DNA of 64,000 nucleotides from CAZUMJ01 sp964621605. Its GTDB lineage: Bacteria; Actinomycetota; Acidimicrobiia; Acidimicrobiales; Iamiaceae. Position 1 is the first letter of the stretch, and every line of letters begins with the position of its first letter. The DNA lies in NCBI GenBank assembly GCA_964621605.1, contig CAZUMJ010000006.1, positions 42,749 to 106,748 of the forward strand, written 5' to 3'. A program made the translations under genes and the position numbers. Of the stretch, positions 63,232-64,000 are shown piece after piece. Below the pieces are notes generated by a model. It worked only from the letters and a program-made list of their open reading frames with translations, searched no databases and was not told the origin of the DNA.

Positions 63232-63263
63232 CGGTGGCCGGCCCCCGAAGGGGCCGGCCACCG
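63232..63263 (-). terminator. groEL terminator
   Basis: CGGTGGCCGGCCCC (63232-63245) pairs perfectly with GGGGCCGGCCACCG (63250-63263), 14 bp, around a CGAA loop. It lies about 30 bases past the groEL stop codon. The core is the same as in the terminator at 58660-58685. Confidence 0.85.
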
Positions 63264-63293
63264 AACGGAGACGCTGGGTTCAGCGAGGGGCTA

Positions 63294-64000
<707 letters not shown>

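Overview
The window is high-GC DNA (about 70%) from an actinobacterium. Nothing in it names the species. The gene neighbourhoods (topA-tmk-holB; a BldG-like pair, a MrfA-type helicase and a Tad pilus locus; guaA-guaB3-guaB; groEL) are actinobacterial, and the combination with DUF4214/FN3 surface proteins suggests a deep-branching class such as Acidimicrobiia. That placement is inference. A 100-base run of N (12087-12186) shows this is a draft assembly. There are no rRNA genes, CRISPR arrays, prophages or insertion sequences, one tRNA (Thr, CGT anticodon) and no gene-free stretch longer than about 300 bases.

Layout. 1-8052: the end of an ABC exporter gene on +, then a minus-strand series: HPr-kinase-like protein, nucleotidyltransferase-fold protein, DyP peroxidase, GH36 alpha-galactosidase, membrane diguanylate cyclase, and a PqqD-like/glycine-rich membrane protein. 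8114-9583: a three-gene toxin-antitoxin-type operon (RHH regulator, unknown protein, PIN toxin) of lower GC. 9871-9946: tRNA-Thr. 10052-11282: an enoyl-CoA hydratase-like and a YjbR-like gene. 11385-17137 (minus): topA, an MFS transporter, tmk and holB in overlapping order. 17251-23799: arfB, a GT-C-like membrane protein, an acyl-CoA dehydrogenase, a proline-rich membrane protein, nhaA and an SDR. 23928-32482: an unknown protein, an anti-sigma kinase plus BldG-like antagonist, a MrfA-like helicase, a compact Tad pilus locus (tadA, tadB, tadC, Flp-type pilin, TadE) and an HAD phosphatase. As I recall them, the M. tuberculosis Rv3644c-Rv3661 and S. coelicolor SCO3540-SCO3558 regions have the same content. 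32599-38657: a 24-residue membrane peptide, purH, purN, sucD, sucC and membrane proteins. 38831-50373: a two-component system, a lipoprotein, pcrA, a UPF0104 flippase-like protein, a GGDEF-EAL protein, a second lipoprotein and an NlpC/P60 hydrolase. 50515-58466: guaA, guaB3, yqgE, an unknown protein, a roadblock-like protein with a minisatellite, guaB and a CoA-type Nudix hydrolase. 58709-64000: a 1471-residue FN3/DUF4214 surface protein and the 3' part of groEL.

How the genes work together. Most of the window is housekeeping: purine synthesis (purH, purN, guaA, guaB), the TCA cycle (sucCD), replication and repair (topA, tmk, holB, pcrA) and proteostasis (groEL, arfB). Many genes overlap by 1-11 bases (ATGA, GTGA, TGATG), so translational coupling is common. 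The accessory parts most worth attention are the PqqD/HprK-like/nucleotidyltransferase set beside an ABC exporter, the RHH-unknown-PIN operon, the Tad pilin with its long leader, the repeat-rich roadblock-like protein, and several short tandem or inverted repeat clusters between genes.
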